Notes under the pieces: model-generated | The model's input: the letters and a program-made list of their open reading frames with translations, nothing else | Database searches by the model: none | What the model was told of the DNA's origin: nothing | Origin: Paeniglutamicibacter antarcticus_C | Lineage (GTDB): Bacteria > Actinomycetota > Actinomycetes > Actinomycetales > Micrococcaceae | Reading direction: 5' to 3' | Length of the DNA stretch: 64,000 nt | Assembly: GCF_039544305.1 (NCBI RefSeq) | Contig: NZ_BAABLK010000009.1 | Span: 1 to 64,000, forward strand | Translations under genes and position numbers: made by a program | In this document: piece by piece, positions 26,099 to 35,059 of the stretch | How positions within the stretch are numbered: position 1 is the first letter of the stretch | How the letters are laid out: each line of letters opens with the position of its first letter

Positions 26099-27814
26099 TT
26101 GTCCCAGAAATCCGCCACCACGAAGGTGAAACCCGAGCTCTCCGAGTCGGGAATGACCCACCGGCAGGTGATGCAATCACTGACCGGCCTGCTCATGGGA
26201 ATGTTCGTCTCGATCCTCGCCGGCACCGTCGTGTCCACCTCACTACCGGTCATCATCTCCGACCTCGACGGCAGCCAGTCCTCCTACACCTGGGTTGTCA
26301 CCGCCACCTTGCTGGCCACCACCGTTTCCACACCCATCTGGGGCAAGCTAGCCGACATCTCCAACCGCAAGCTGCTGTTGCAGCTCTCGTTGCTGATCTT
26401 CGTCATTGCCTCGGCGATCGCCGGGTTCTCGCAGGACACCACGATGCTCATCACCATGCGCGTCTTCCAGGGCCTCGGCGCCGGCGGCCTGACCTCGCTG
26501 ACCCAGATCGTCATGGCAGACATCATTTCCCCGCGTGAGCGCGGCAAGTACATGGGGCTCTTTGGCGCCGTCATGGCCCTGGGCACCGTCGGCGGACCAC
26601 TGATCGGCGGGTTCATCACCGACACCATCAACTGGCGCTGGAACTTCTTCATTGCCCTGCCCTTCGCCGCCCTGGCCATCTTCCTGATCCAGAAGACCCT
26701 GCACCTGCCGGCCCAGAGCAAGCGCAAGGTCTCCATCGACTATGCCGGCATCGTGCTGCTTTCCGCCGGTGTCTCGCTGCTGCTGATCTGGGTCTCGCTT
26801 GCTGGGAACCAGTTCGAGTGGGCCTCGGCAACCACCGCCTGGATGGCCGGAGGCGCACTGGCGATCCTTGCGACCTTCGTGATCGTGGAGTTCAAGGTCT
26901 CCGAGCCGATCATCCCGCTGTCGATGTTCAAGAACCGCACCTTCACCCTTTCGGTCATCGCCTCGATCTCCGTGGGCGTATCGATGTTCGGCACCTCGGT
27001 GTTCCTGGCCCAGTACATGCAGCTGGCCCGCGGGGCCAACGCCACCGAATCCGGGCTCATGACCATCCCGATGATGGCCGGCCTCCTGGTCCTATCCACC
27101 ATCGGCGGCGCCTTGATCTCCCGTTTCGGCAAGTGGAAGATGATCATGGTCACCGGTTCGGTCCTTCAGCTCGCAGGTCTCTACCTACTGGGTACCATCC
27201 ACTACGACACCAACTTCGTGCTGGTCTCCACCTACATGTTCATCCTCGGTGCCGGTCTGGGCATGGTCATGCAGAACCTGGTGCTGATCGTGCAGAACGC
27301 TGTCACACCAGCCGAGATCGGGGTTGCCTCATCGGGAATCGCCTTCTTCCGCTCACTCGGCGGCACCATGGGCGTCTCGGTCCTCGGTGCGTTGATGGCC
27401 ACCCAGGTCGCGGAGACCCTCGGTTCCAAGGCCGGCGAACTGCGCACCGCAATCGCCGCCTTGGGAGACCAAGGCAAGGACTTGGCCGCCTCGCTTGCCT
27501 CGGGCAACATCCCCGCGGTGCACGGACTGCCGGATTCGGTTCGCTCGATCATCGAGTCCTCCTACGGCGACGCCGTCGCATACGTCTTCATGGTTGCGGC
27601 TCCGTTGAGCATCCTGACCATCCTGGCCGTCGCATTCCTGCCGAACCTTGAGCTGGGCAACCAGACCCGCCACCAACGCGAACAGACCAACGCCACTGCG
27701 CAAGCCGAGCCCGTGGAATCCGTGGCGGTCGAGGTGAACCTCGCAGAAGTCAGCGAGGCAGCCATCGCGGCGACACCGCGTCTGGATACCGAGAACACCT
27801 CGGCGCGTCACTGA
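26099..27814 (+). CDS. MFS multidrug exporter, DHA2 (EmrB/QacA) family
   Basis: The 571-residue protein has fourteen predicted membrane helices. DHA2 landmarks include WVVTATLLATTVSTPIWGKLAD with the following basic loop SNRK, FQGLGAGGLTSL, and motif C near LGTVGGPLIGGFI. Such pumps export drugs or lipophilic cations with proton antiport. I use the TTG at 26099 because TTTTGGAG stands eight bases upstream. The reading from 26027 would run through the promoter. A long hydrophilic tail of about 60 residues follows the last helix. The MarR gene begins one base after its stop. Confidence 0.9.
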   Translation: MSQKSATTKVKPELSESGMTHRQVMQSLTGLLMGMFVSILAGTVVSTSLPVIISDLDGSQSSYTWVVTATLLATTVSTPIWGKLADISNRKLLLQLSLLIFVIASAIAGFSQDTTMLITMRVFQGLGAGGLTSLTQIVMADIISPRERGKYMGLFGAVMALGTVGGPLIGGFITDTINWRWNFFIALPFAALAIFLIQKTLHLPAQSKRKVSIDYAGIVLLSAGVSLLLIWVSLAGNQFEWASATTAWMAGGALAILATFVIVEFKVSEPIIPLSMFKNRTFTLSVIASISVGVSMFGTSVFLAQYMQLARGANATESGLMTIPMMAGLLVLSTIGGALISRFGKWKMIMVTGSVLQLAGLYLLGTIHYDTNFVLVSTYMFILGAGLGMVMQNLVLIVQNAVTPAEIGVASSGIAFFRSLGGTMGVSVLGALMATQVAETLGSKAGELRTAIAALGDQGKDLAASLASGNIPAVHGLPDSVRSIIESSYGDAVAYVFMVAAPLSILTILAVAFLPNLELGNQTRHQREQTNATAQAEPVESVAVEVNLAEVSEAAIAATPRLDTENTSARH

Positions 27815-27815
27815 C

Positions 27816-28304
27816 ATGGGCACCGTGGCTGATCCATTCATTCTCCGCCCCGCGACTCAAACCGAAAACGCTTCCCTTGGCGGGCTGATCGACGAGGTCG
27901 AAGGTCAGTTCGCGACGATGTTCGTCAACGCGCGCAACAGCCTGCGGGCACGGGCCGCGGCCATCGACCCGCAGCTTTCGCCCATCGGGTATAAGGTGCT
28001 GGCGATCATCTGGCGCGACGGCGCACGGCAGCAGGGCTGCGTGGCCGAGGAGATGGAGGTGGACAAGGCGTTGATGAGCCGGACGATCAAGCAGCTCGAA
28101 CAGTTTGGGCTCGTGGAGCGGAGCATCGATCCAAGCGATGGCCGGGCCATGCTGGTCTCGATGACCGAGCAGGCACGCGGACGCTTTGATGCGACGGTCT
28201 CCCGGGCACGGCGCGTGCTCCATGACCGGCTTGCCGACTGGGACATCGACGAGGTCCGCCGGTTCACCGACCTGTTGGCGAAGCTGAACGAATCACCCCT
28301 CTGA
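27816..28304 (+). CDS. MarR-family transcriptional regulator
   Basis: The 162-residue regulator has the MarR core. LSPIGYKVLAIIWRDG is followed by the recognition helix region MEVDKALMSRTIKQLEQFGLVERSIDPSDGR with the winged DGR turn, and then a C-terminal dimerisation helix. It starts one base after the exporter stop and should repress the operon from TTGATATCAA until an exporter substrate binds. A strong hairpin follows 20 bases after its stop. Confidence 0.9.
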   Translation: MGTVADPFILRPATQTENASLGGLIDEVEGQFATMFVNARNSLRARAAAIDPQLSPIGYKVLAIIWRDGARQQGCVAEEMEVDKALMSRTIKQLEQFGLVERSIDPSDGRAMLVSMTEQARGRFDATVSRARRVLHDRLADWDIDEVRRFTDLLAKLNESPL

Positions 28305-28324
28305 GTTTGATCCATCCCCCATGG

Positions 28325-28363
28325 TGGTCCCGTCCCGGTGCATGTCGCCCCGGGTCGGGACCA
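28325..28363 (+). terminator. Terminator of the DHA2/MarR operon
   Basis: TGGTCCCGTCCCGG pairs with CCGGGTCGGGACCA (14 bp, one mismatch) around an 11-base loop, followed by TTCTCGT. Confidence 0.65.
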
Positions 28364-28560
28364 TTCTCGTATCCGGGCGCAAAGCCGTTCCCCGGGCCAG
28401 GGGCCCTGGATCTTCATCGGTCGTGCACCCCGTTTTCCGCCGGAGCCCGCCACGCCGGCCGTGCCAACCGGGCCCTTGCTTGTAACTGTGCCGCGCTCAG
28501 GCCAGACTCAAGGACAAGAGGCATGGCGCAAGAACCCGCACGCCCGAAAGGAGAGTCGAG

Positions 28561-29697
28561 ATGTCACAGGCCAGGCAATACAGTGATCCCGACGAGAAGA
28601 CCTTGGCACTTGCCACCGAACACGCCGAGGTGTTCGAGGCTGCCGTGGAATCGGGCCGCAGGGCCGGGCGGAAGGCCGCGAAGAAGAAACTCAAACGCGC
28701 GGCCAAGCATGGCGGAGTCAAGCTCTCCAAAGCGCTGCGCGAGGCAACACTAAGGGATGCGGAGAAGGCCGGAGGCCGGGCTGCATACGCCGCTGCCACC
28801 AAGGCCCTGCGCAAGGCTGCGGCCCGCATGCCCGTTCCCACCGCGCCGGCACCCCTCCCGAGGTCAAGCACTGTCCCTCCAACCGCCTTGCCCGGTTTGC
28901 TCTTCGACGTCGACCAGTCGCCCCGCATCCGCACCTCCGGTTCCCAGGTCGTGCTTGAGGTGTTGGGCACCGAATGGCTCAGCCGCTCCATGGTGCGGAT
29001 CATTGCCGGGGGCGAGGGCTTTGCGGACTTCGAATCCAACGGAGCAGCCGACCAGCACGTCAAGTTGCACTTCGCCAACCCCTCCCTGGGCCTTGTGCCT
29101 CCCTATGAAATGCGTTCGCTTCGCGCACTGCTGGCCCGCGAGGACCTTCCGGTTTCCCGCTCATATACGATCCGTCGGCATGACACGGTGGCCCGGGAAA
29201 TATCCATCGACTTCTTCATCCACCAGATCAACGGGGTGGCCTCTGCCTGGGCTGCGGGGGCGAAGCCCGGGGACCTCATGGTGATTTCCCGCCCCAAGGG
29301 GAATTTCCGTCCGGACGCCAGCGCCGAACAGCACCTCTACCTCGGGGACGAATCAGCGATTCCGGCGATCTCCGCGGCACTGGAAATGCTCCCGCGCAAT
29401 TCCCTGGGCAAGGTCTTTCTCGAGGTCAACGGCGCGGAGGACCACCAGGAAATCGAGCTTCCAGCGAAGATGACCCTGTCATGGATCCACCGCGGTGAGG
29501 AACCTTCTGCCACTTCCAAGGTGCTGGCCAATTCGCTGCGGGAACTACCCGCGGTCCATGGACAGGTGGAGATCCTGGCACTGGGGGAACGTTCGGCGAC
29601 CCAAGACATCCGTCGCCTGCTGACCCACTGGGACCTGGACCAGCGTCGGATCAAGGTCTCCAGCTACTGGCGTGCCTCACGGCTCAAGCACGCCTAG
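28561..29697 (+). CDS. Siderophore-interacting protein (ferric-siderophore reductase) with basic N-terminal extension
   Basis: The 378-residue protein contains a ViuB-type FAD/NAD(P)H reductase domain from about residue 120. FAD is bound through SRSYTIRR, the nucleotide through GDLMVISRP and GDESAIPAISAALE, and the family ends in SYWRASRLKHA. It should reduce ferric siderophores to release iron in the cytosol. The first 100 residues are unusual for the family, being rich in alanine, lysine and arginine (for example RRAGRKAAKKKLKRAAKHGG), like histone-H1 tails. AAGGAG precedes the ATG, so the extension belongs to the gene. Confidence 0.87.
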   Translation: MSQARQYSDPDEKTLALATEHAEVFEAAVESGRRAGRKAAKKKLKRAAKHGGVKLSKALREATLRDAEKAGGRAAYAAATKALRKAAARMPVPTAPAPLPRSSTVPPTALPGLLFDVDQSPRIRTSGSQVVLEVLGTEWLSRSMVRIIAGGEGFADFESNGAADQHVKLHFANPSLGLVPPYEMRSLRALLAREDLPVSRSYTIRRHDTVAREISIDFFIHQINGVASAWAAGAKPGDLMVISRPKGNFRPDASAEQHLYLGDESAIPAISAALEMLPRNSLGKVFLEVNGAEDHQEIELPAKMTLSWIHRGEEPSATSKVLANSLRELPAVHGQVEILALGERSATQDIRRLLTHWDLDQRRIKVSSYWRASRLKHA

Positions 29698-29792
29698 AGC
29701 CAGCTGCCCGCCGGTACGCCTGAATCCACAACCGGCTAGCCACTACTGAGGCAACACCATGGCCCATCTCCGTCGGCAAACACGGGTGGGTG

Positions 29793-30212
29793 TCACAGGG
29801 GAGAAGAGGCATCCGGTGGACGCTGTGGGCCGAAAAAGCCCAGCATCCCGATGGACCCTACGTAGGCCAACGCGGGAAGGGCTGCCCAAGCCCAATACAC
29901 GAGTGCCGGTTCGAACGCCTCGGCACTGGGCCCGCCCATGTTGATCCAGGCCGCCACGGGAGGCGAAAGCGCCCAGGCCAGCAGCACAGCCATGAGGCAG
30001 GTCCGACCGCAAGACAGACGCAGGAGCCTCATTCCCAGTGCGCAACCCACCGCGACGAGCACCGCGAAGCTGAAGCCGATCAACAATACGATGTTGACCA
30101 TGCGGAATTCCTCGAAACCGCCGGTGTCCCGGGCGGACCGAGCGACCAGGATCGAAGCGGTAAGCACGCCGGTTAGTCCCGCGCCCAGTACGTTGACCCG
30201 CTTCCAACCCAT
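29793..30212 (-). CDS. Small membrane protein, four helices
   Basis: The 139-residue protein has four hydrophobic helices, including VNIVLLIGFSFAVLVAVGCALG and ALVYWAWAALPALAYVGSIG, and very few charged residues. No family was recognised. A run of ten G residues lies eight bases upstream of the ATG on the coding strand, partly standing in for a ribosome binding site. It converges on the siderophore reductase gene with 95 bases between the stops. Confidence 0.6.
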   Translation of the reverse strand: MGWKRVNVLGAGLTGVLTASILVARSARDTGGFEEFRMVNIVLLIGFSFAVLVAVGCALGMRLLRLSCGRTCLMAVLLAWALSPPVAAWINMGGPSAEAFEPALVYWAWAALPALAYVGSIGMLGFFGPQRPPDASSPL

Positions 30213-30220
30213 GCCCGCTG

Positions 30221-30230
30221 CCCCCCCCCC
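30221..30230. repeat. Homopolymer C10 (G10 on the coding strand)
   Basis: Ten consecutive C on the plus strand fall in the 5' leader of the 139-residue membrane protein, between the presumed promoter and the ATG. Tracts of this length slip during replication and can change spacing to the start codon. Confidence 0.7.
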
Positions 30231-30454
30231 GGTGCGCGCAAGTCCCCCTGGCGCGCGATTCCTCCTCGGCGCGAAACCACGCCCGGCACCAGCCTATAAT
30301 CAAACGCTTAGATAAAGCCATGGTTACTGCTCCGGCATTAAAAAACCGGACCGCCGTGGCAGCCTGCGCTTGGAACCAACGTGATCACTGACCAAAGAGA
30401 GCGTTGGGGCAAAGCGCGGCGCCAAGGCGGCCCGGAAGCAGGTGCGGCGGAGGG

Positions 30455-31852
30455 TTAGGCCTCGCCGCGACGAATCAGGTTGCCGTGCGGGGTCTTGAAG
30501 TCGACCTCGACACCGCGAACGAAGGTGCGCCGGACGGTGCCGGCCAGCGCCTTGCCCTGATACGGGGAAATCGGGTTCTTGTGGTGCAAGCGCTTCACGT
30601 CGACCACAAAGCTGTCCTCGGGACCGAAGAAGGTGAAGTCGGCGTCGTTGCCCAACGCGATTTCACCCTTGTGGTGCAATCCGGCGATTTCCGCCGGGCG
30701 CTTGGCCATCCAGCCCAGAACCCTCTCCAAGGAGATGCCGCGGCGCTTGGCCTCGGTCCAGATCAGCGGAAGCCCCAGCTGCAGCGAAGCGACGCCGCCC
30801 CAAGCCACACCGAAGTCGCCGTTCTCGACGTCCTTCAGATCCACTGTCGAGGGCGAGTGGTCCGAGACGATGGAGTCGATGACGCCGTCTTCCAAGCCCT
30901 TCCAGAGCAGCTCGCGGTTCGAGGCTTCGCGGATCGGCGGGCAGCACTTGAACGCGGTGGCACCGTTGGGAATCTCCTCGGCCAGCAGCGTGAGGTAGTG
31001 CGGGCAGGTCTCCACGGTCAGCTTCACGCCGTCGCGCTTGGCCGAGGCGATCATGGCCAGGGCGTCGGAAGAGGAGAGGTGCAGGATGTGGGCGCGCACA
31101 CCGGTCCAGCGGGCGCGTTCGATGACCTCGGCCACCGCGACGTTCTCGGCACCGCGGGGACGCGAGGCCAGGAAACGGCCGTACTGGTCGCCCTCGGCGT
31201 TCGGGGCACGGTCGATGGCGCGCGAGTCCTCGGCGTGGACCAGCATCAGCGAGTCGAAGGAGACCAGCTCGGTCATGTCCTCTTCCATCTCGTCCGGCTC
31301 AAGGTACGGGAATTCCTCGACGCCCGAGTGGAGCAGGAAGCACTTGAACCCAAAAACACCCGCGTCGTGCAGCTTGCGCAGATCAGGCTTGTTGCCCGGA
31401 ATCGCGCCGCCCCAGAAACCGACATCAACGAATGCCTTGGGCCGTGCCGCATCCTGCTTGAGCTCCAGGGCCTCGAAGTTCACCGTCGGGGGGATCGAGT
31501 TCAGCGGCATATCTACGATGGTTGTCACGCCGCCGGCGGCCGCGGCCTTGGTGGCGGATTCGAAGCCTTCCCACTCGGTGCGGCCGGGCTCGTTGACGTG
31601 TACGTGGGTGTCCACCAGACCCGGTATCAGCACCTCGTCGTCGGTGAGCTCGATGACCTCGGTGGCGGACAGGGCGTTGCCCAACGGTTCGATGGCCACG
31701 ACCTTGCCGTCACGGACGCCGATCTCGCGGGCCACGGTGCCAGCCGAGGTCATGATCCGCGCGCCGCGGATCACCAAGTCGTAGTCGTTGGCGTTGGACT
31801 GAGTGCTCTGTGCCCCTGGCGTCGTTGCCTCGGTGGACTCGATGTTGCTCAT
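30455..31852 (-). CDS. allB: Allantoinase
   Basis: The 465-residue amidohydrolase opens the hydantoin ring of allantoin to give allantoate. All binuclear-metal ligands of cyclic amidohydrolases can be placed: H83 and H85 in DTHVHVNEPG, carboxylated K170 in FGFKCFLLHSG, H206 in LVHAEDS, H258 in HILHLSSS and D331 in SDHSPS. FKCF with CPHYL is the allantoinase rather than dihydropyrimidinase form. It is the last gene of the hyi-glxR-gcl-glycerate kinase run, 65 bases after the kinase. Confidence 0.93.
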   Translation of the reverse strand: MSNIESTEATTPGAQSTQSNANDYDLVIRGARIMTSAGTVAREIGVRDGKVVAIEPLGNALSATEVIELTDDEVLIPGLVDTHVHVNEPGRTEWEGFESATKAAAAGGVTTIVDMPLNSIPPTVNFEALELKQDAARPKAFVDVGFWGGAIPGNKPDLRKLHDAGVFGFKCFLLHSGVEEFPYLEPDEMEEDMTELVSFDSLMLVHAEDSRAIDRAPNAEGDQYGRFLASRPRGAENVAVAEVIERARWTGVRAHILHLSSSDALAMIASAKRDGVKLTVETCPHYLTLLAEEIPNGATAFKCCPPIREASNRELLWKGLEDGVIDSIVSDHSPSTVDLKDVENGDFGVAWGGVASLQLGLPLIWTEAKRRGISLERVLGWMAKRPAEIAGLHHKGEIALGNDADFTFFGPEDSFVVDVKRLHHKNPISPYQGKALAGTVRRTFVRGVEVDFKTPHGNLIRRGEA

Positions 31853-31917
31853 GGGTTGTGCGTTCCTTACGTTGTTGACTATCCGTATGCCTATTTAGCC
31901 ACAGAGAGTGTCGTGGC

Positions 31918-33057
31918 CTAAACCCGTGCTGGCTGAAGGGTGCGCGCGATGCTCGCGGCGGCATCGGCCACCAGGGATGCTGCGTTGTTCATTGAACGAT
32001 GCACATCGGGCTCCAGTTCCGCCAGTGTCCGCACTCCGGCGAACCCTGCGGCGGAAAGTTCCGCGGAACTGAGCAGCGTGCGTCCACAAATCGCGAACGC
32101 GGGGATCTGGTGCTTTGCGGCCATTTCGGCGACACCGATCGGTGTCTTGCCTTCCAGCGACTGGCTGTCGAGGCTGCCTTCGCCGGTGATCACAGCGGTG
32201 GCGCCCTCAAGGGCCTCTTCCAACCCGGTGAGTTCCAGGACCACGTCGATCCCGCGGCGCCGGGTGGCGCCCAACACGGCAAGTGCGGCGAATCCCACGC
32301 CGCCGGCGGCGCCTGCGCCCGGGGCCGCGGCATGCCCCGCAACTTCCTCGGCGTCCAGGACCTGGCCGAGCACGCGGGCAAAGTTTGTTAGTGCGGCGTC
32401 CAGCTGCGCGACGTCTTCGGGCCTTGCGCCCTTTTGCGGGCCAAAGACCGCTGCGGCGCCGTTGGTGCCGGTCAGTGGATTGTCCACGTCAGCGGCGAGG
32501 ACCATGGTGCTCTTGGCGATGCGCGGATCAAGCCCGTTCAAATCCACGCTATCGAGCAATTCCAGGGCCCCGCCGCCGCGTGGCAACTCGTTGCCCGCTG
32601 CGTCAAGCAGCCGGGCTCCAAGTGCTTGGAGCATTCCTGCTCCGCCATCGGTGCATGCACTACCCCCGACGCCGAGGACGATTTCTCGTGCCCCGGCGTC
32701 GAATGCAGCACCAATGAGTTCTCCGGTACCAAAGCTGGTAGCCCCCAGCGCGTCCTTGGCCCCGCCCGGAAGCAGGTCAAGTCCAGAGGCCGTCGCCAAT
32801 TCGACAACCGCAATCTTCTCGCGCAGCCCGATCGCGCCGGTCACCGGTTTCCCGGTGGGACCACTGACGCTCAGTTCCTGGGCGGCGAAGCCCACTTCAA
32901 GGGCGGCGCTCAGCGTGCCCTCGCCGCCGTCGGCGACGGGCACAACGCGGGTGCGCAGCTGAGGAAGCTCACGGCGCAGGCCGGCCTCGATGGCTTCGGC
33001 GACCTGGGCCCCGGTGAGCGATCCCTTGAATTTATCGGAGGCGATGACTACCAGCAT
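31918..33057 (-). CDS. glxK: Glycerate 2-kinase (GlxK/GarK type)
   Basis: The 379-residue enzyme phosphorylates D-glycerate to 2-phosphoglycerate, sending glyoxylate carbon into glycolysis. Family blocks are SDKFKGSLTGAQVAEAI at the start, VADGGEGTL, GVGGSACTDGGAGMLQALGA and TGEGSLDSQSLEGKTP. It lies 18 bases downstream of gcl on the same strand. Confidence 0.93.
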   Translation of the reverse strand: MLVVIASDKFKGSLTGAQVAEAIEAGLRRELPQLRTRVVPVADGGEGTLSAALEVGFAAQELSVSGPTGKPVTGAIGLREKIAVVELATASGLDLLPGGAKDALGATSFGTGELIGAAFDAGAREIVLGVGGSACTDGGAGMLQALGARLLDAAGNELPRGGGALELLDSVDLNGLDPRIAKSTMVLAADVDNPLTGTNGAAAVFGPQKGARPEDVAQLDAALTNFARVLGQVLDAEEVAGHAAAPGAGAAGGVGFAALAVLGATRRRGIDVVLELTGLEEALEGATAVITGEGSLDSQSLEGKTPIGVAEMAAKHQIPAFAICGRTLLSSAELSAAGFAGVRTLAELEPDVHRSMNNAASLVADAAASIARTLQPARV

Positions 33058-33075
33058 GGTGTTGGTTTTTCTTTC

Positions 33076-34881
33076 TTAGACGTTGGCGCCGACCGGAAGA
33101 CCGGCCTTGGTGCCCATCGGTGCCACGGCGCTGGGTGCGTCCTCGGCTGCTTCGGCCAGGTCCTCGAACTCGTTGACTGCGTCAAGTTCGGCACCCATGG
33201 AGATGTTGGTGATGCGCTCGAGGATGACCTCGACGACAACCGGCACCTGGTGCTCTTCCATCAGGGCCTGTGCCTGGGCGAAGCCCTCGGCGAGCTTGGA
33301 GGGATCGGTCACGCGCACTGCCTTGCAACCCAGCCCCTCGGCGACCTTGAGGTGGTCAACACCGTAGCCGTTGGTCTCCGGGGAGTTGATGTTCTCAAAG
33401 CCCAGCGACACGTGGAAGTCCATCTCGAACGGACGCTGCGACTGACGGATCAGACCCAGGTAGGAGTTGTTGACCACGACGTGGATGTACGGCAGCTTGA
33501 ACTGCGCACCGACGGCCAATTCCTCGATCATGAACTGGAAGTCGTAGTCACCCGAGAGGGCAACGACTGACTTGCCCGGCAGTGCACGGGCAACGCCCAG
33601 TGCTGCCGGTCCGGTCCAACCCAACGGACCGGCCTGGCCGGCGTTGATCCACTGGCGCGGGCCGTAGACGTGCAGCATCTGCGCACCGGCGATCTGCGAG
33701 AGGCCGATGGTCGAGACGTAGGTGGTGTCCCGGCCGAAGAAGTTGTTCATCTCCTGGTAGACGCGCTGCGGCTTGATCGGGATGTTCTCGAAGTTGGTCT
33801 TGCGGTGCAACGTGGACTTGCGCTCGGTGCACTGATCGGCCCAAGCCGAGTAGTCCGGCAGGCTTCCGGCGGCCTTGCGTTCGCGGGCAACCTCCAGCAA
33901 CAGGTCGATTGCCGCTGCGGCGTCGGAGATGATTCCCAAATCCGGGGAGAAGACGCGGCCGATCTGCGTGCCTTCGATGTCGATGTGGACGAACTTGCGT
34001 CCCTTGCGGTAGGTGTCCAGGCCGCCGGTGTGGCGGTTGGCCCAGCGGTTGCCCAAACCAAGGACGAAGTCCGAGGCCAGGAAGGAGACATTGCCGTAGC
34101 GGGTGTGGGTCTGCAGGCCCACCATGCCCGACTGCAGGCGGTGGTCATCGGGGATTGCGCCCCAGCCCATCAGGGTCGGGGTGACCGGGATGTTCAGCAG
34201 TTCGGCCAGCTCGACGAGCTGCTCGGAGGCGTTGGCGTTGATGACTCCGCCGCCGGCAATGATCATCGGGCGTTCAGCCGCGACGAGCATGTCCAAGACC
34301 TTGTCAATCTGGCCACGTGTTGCTGCCGGCTTGTCGGCCTTCAGCGGCTCGTAGGCGTCGATGTCGAATTCGATCTCTGCCATCTGCACGTTGATCGGCA
34401 GGTCAAGCAGGACCGGGCCCGGACGTGCCGAACGCATGATCTGGAAGGCCTTGGCGAAGGTGCCCGGAACCAGGCCCGGCTCCAGGATGGTCACGGCGTA
34501 CTTGGTGACCGGCTTGGCGATGGACTCGATGTCCACGGCCTGGAAGTCTTCCTTGTGCAGCTTGTCGGTCGGCGCCTGTCCGGTGATGCAGAGCATCGGG
34601 ATCGAGTCGGCGATCGCGGCGTACAGCCCGGTGATCATGTCGGTGCCGGCGGGACCGGAGGTGCCTAGGCACAGCCCGATCTTGCCGGTTGCACGCGAGT
34701 AGCCATCGGCCATGTGGCTTGCGCCCTCAACGTGGCGGGCCAGCGTGTGGCGGATTCCGCCGTGGGCCTTCATGGCCGAGTACAGCGGGTTGATCGCGGC
34801 ACCGGGAAGGCCGAACGCCTCGGTGGCGCCTTCCTTTTCCAGAATCAGGGCAATAGCGTCTACAGCGCGCATCTTGGTCAT
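33076..34881 (-). CDS. gcl: Glyoxylate carboligase (tartronate-semialdehyde synthase)
   Basis: The 601-residue ThDP and FAD enzyme joins two glyoxylate molecules to tartronate semialdehyde and CO2. The N-terminal Pyr domain begins MRAVDAIALILEKEGATEAFGLPGAAINPLYSA. As in known Gcl enzymes, the usual catalytic glutamate position of ThDP enzymes carries a valine in the HVEGASHMADGYSRATGK neighbourhood, although the exact residue needs an alignment. The C-terminal ThDP motif is SGDYDFQFMIEELAVGAQ with NNSYLGLIRQ. The typical start follows GGAAGAG. Confidence 0.94.
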   Translation of the reverse strand: MTKMRAVDAIALILEKEGATEAFGLPGAAINPLYSAMKAHGGIRHTLARHVEGASHMADGYSRATGKIGLCLGTSGPAGTDMITGLYAAIADSIPMLCITGQAPTDKLHKEDFQAVDIESIAKPVTKYAVTILEPGLVPGTFAKAFQIMRSARPGPVLLDLPINVQMAEIEFDIDAYEPLKADKPAATRGQIDKVLDMLVAAERPMIIAGGGVINANASEQLVELAELLNIPVTPTLMGWGAIPDDHRLQSGMVGLQTHTRYGNVSFLASDFVLGLGNRWANRHTGGLDTYRKGRKFVHIDIEGTQIGRVFSPDLGIISDAAAAIDLLLEVARERKAAGSLPDYSAWADQCTERKSTLHRKTNFENIPIKPQRVYQEMNNFFGRDTTYVSTIGLSQIAGAQMLHVYGPRQWINAGQAGPLGWTGPAALGVARALPGKSVVALSGDYDFQFMIEELAVGAQFKLPYIHVVVNNSYLGLIRQSQRPFEMDFHVSLGFENINSPETNGYGVDHLKVAEGLGCKAVRVTDPSKLAEGFAQAQALMEEHQVPVVVEVILERITNISMGAELDAVNEFEDLAEAAEDAPSAVAPMGTKAGLPVGANV

Positions 34882-35029
34882 GAGTGCTCTTCCTTAAGCT
34901 TGCTATCCGGCTCCGGCGCTATGGAAGCGGGCGGTCGTCCGGGAAAAATGGGTGAATCAAGAGTTCAAAAAAGTCTTACGGACGCCGACACGCATCAGGG
35001 AACGAATGCCGGCGACCGAGTTTGGCTGA

Positions 35030-35051
35030 TGCTCCCCCATGCGGGGGAGCA
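35030..35051 (-). terminator. Hairpin after glxR
   Basis: TGCTCCCCC and GGGGGAGCA pair perfectly around ATGC, nine bases after the glxR stop. No T-tract follows. It may reduce rather than stop read-through into gcl, which begins 148 bases further on. Confidence 0.5.
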
Positions 35052-35059
35052 CCGAAACA

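Noticed and set aside
34882..34950. TTCC-N7-GGAA operator before gcl
   Set aside because: A TCC...GGAA pair exists there, but the spacing is eight and the left arm is incomplete.
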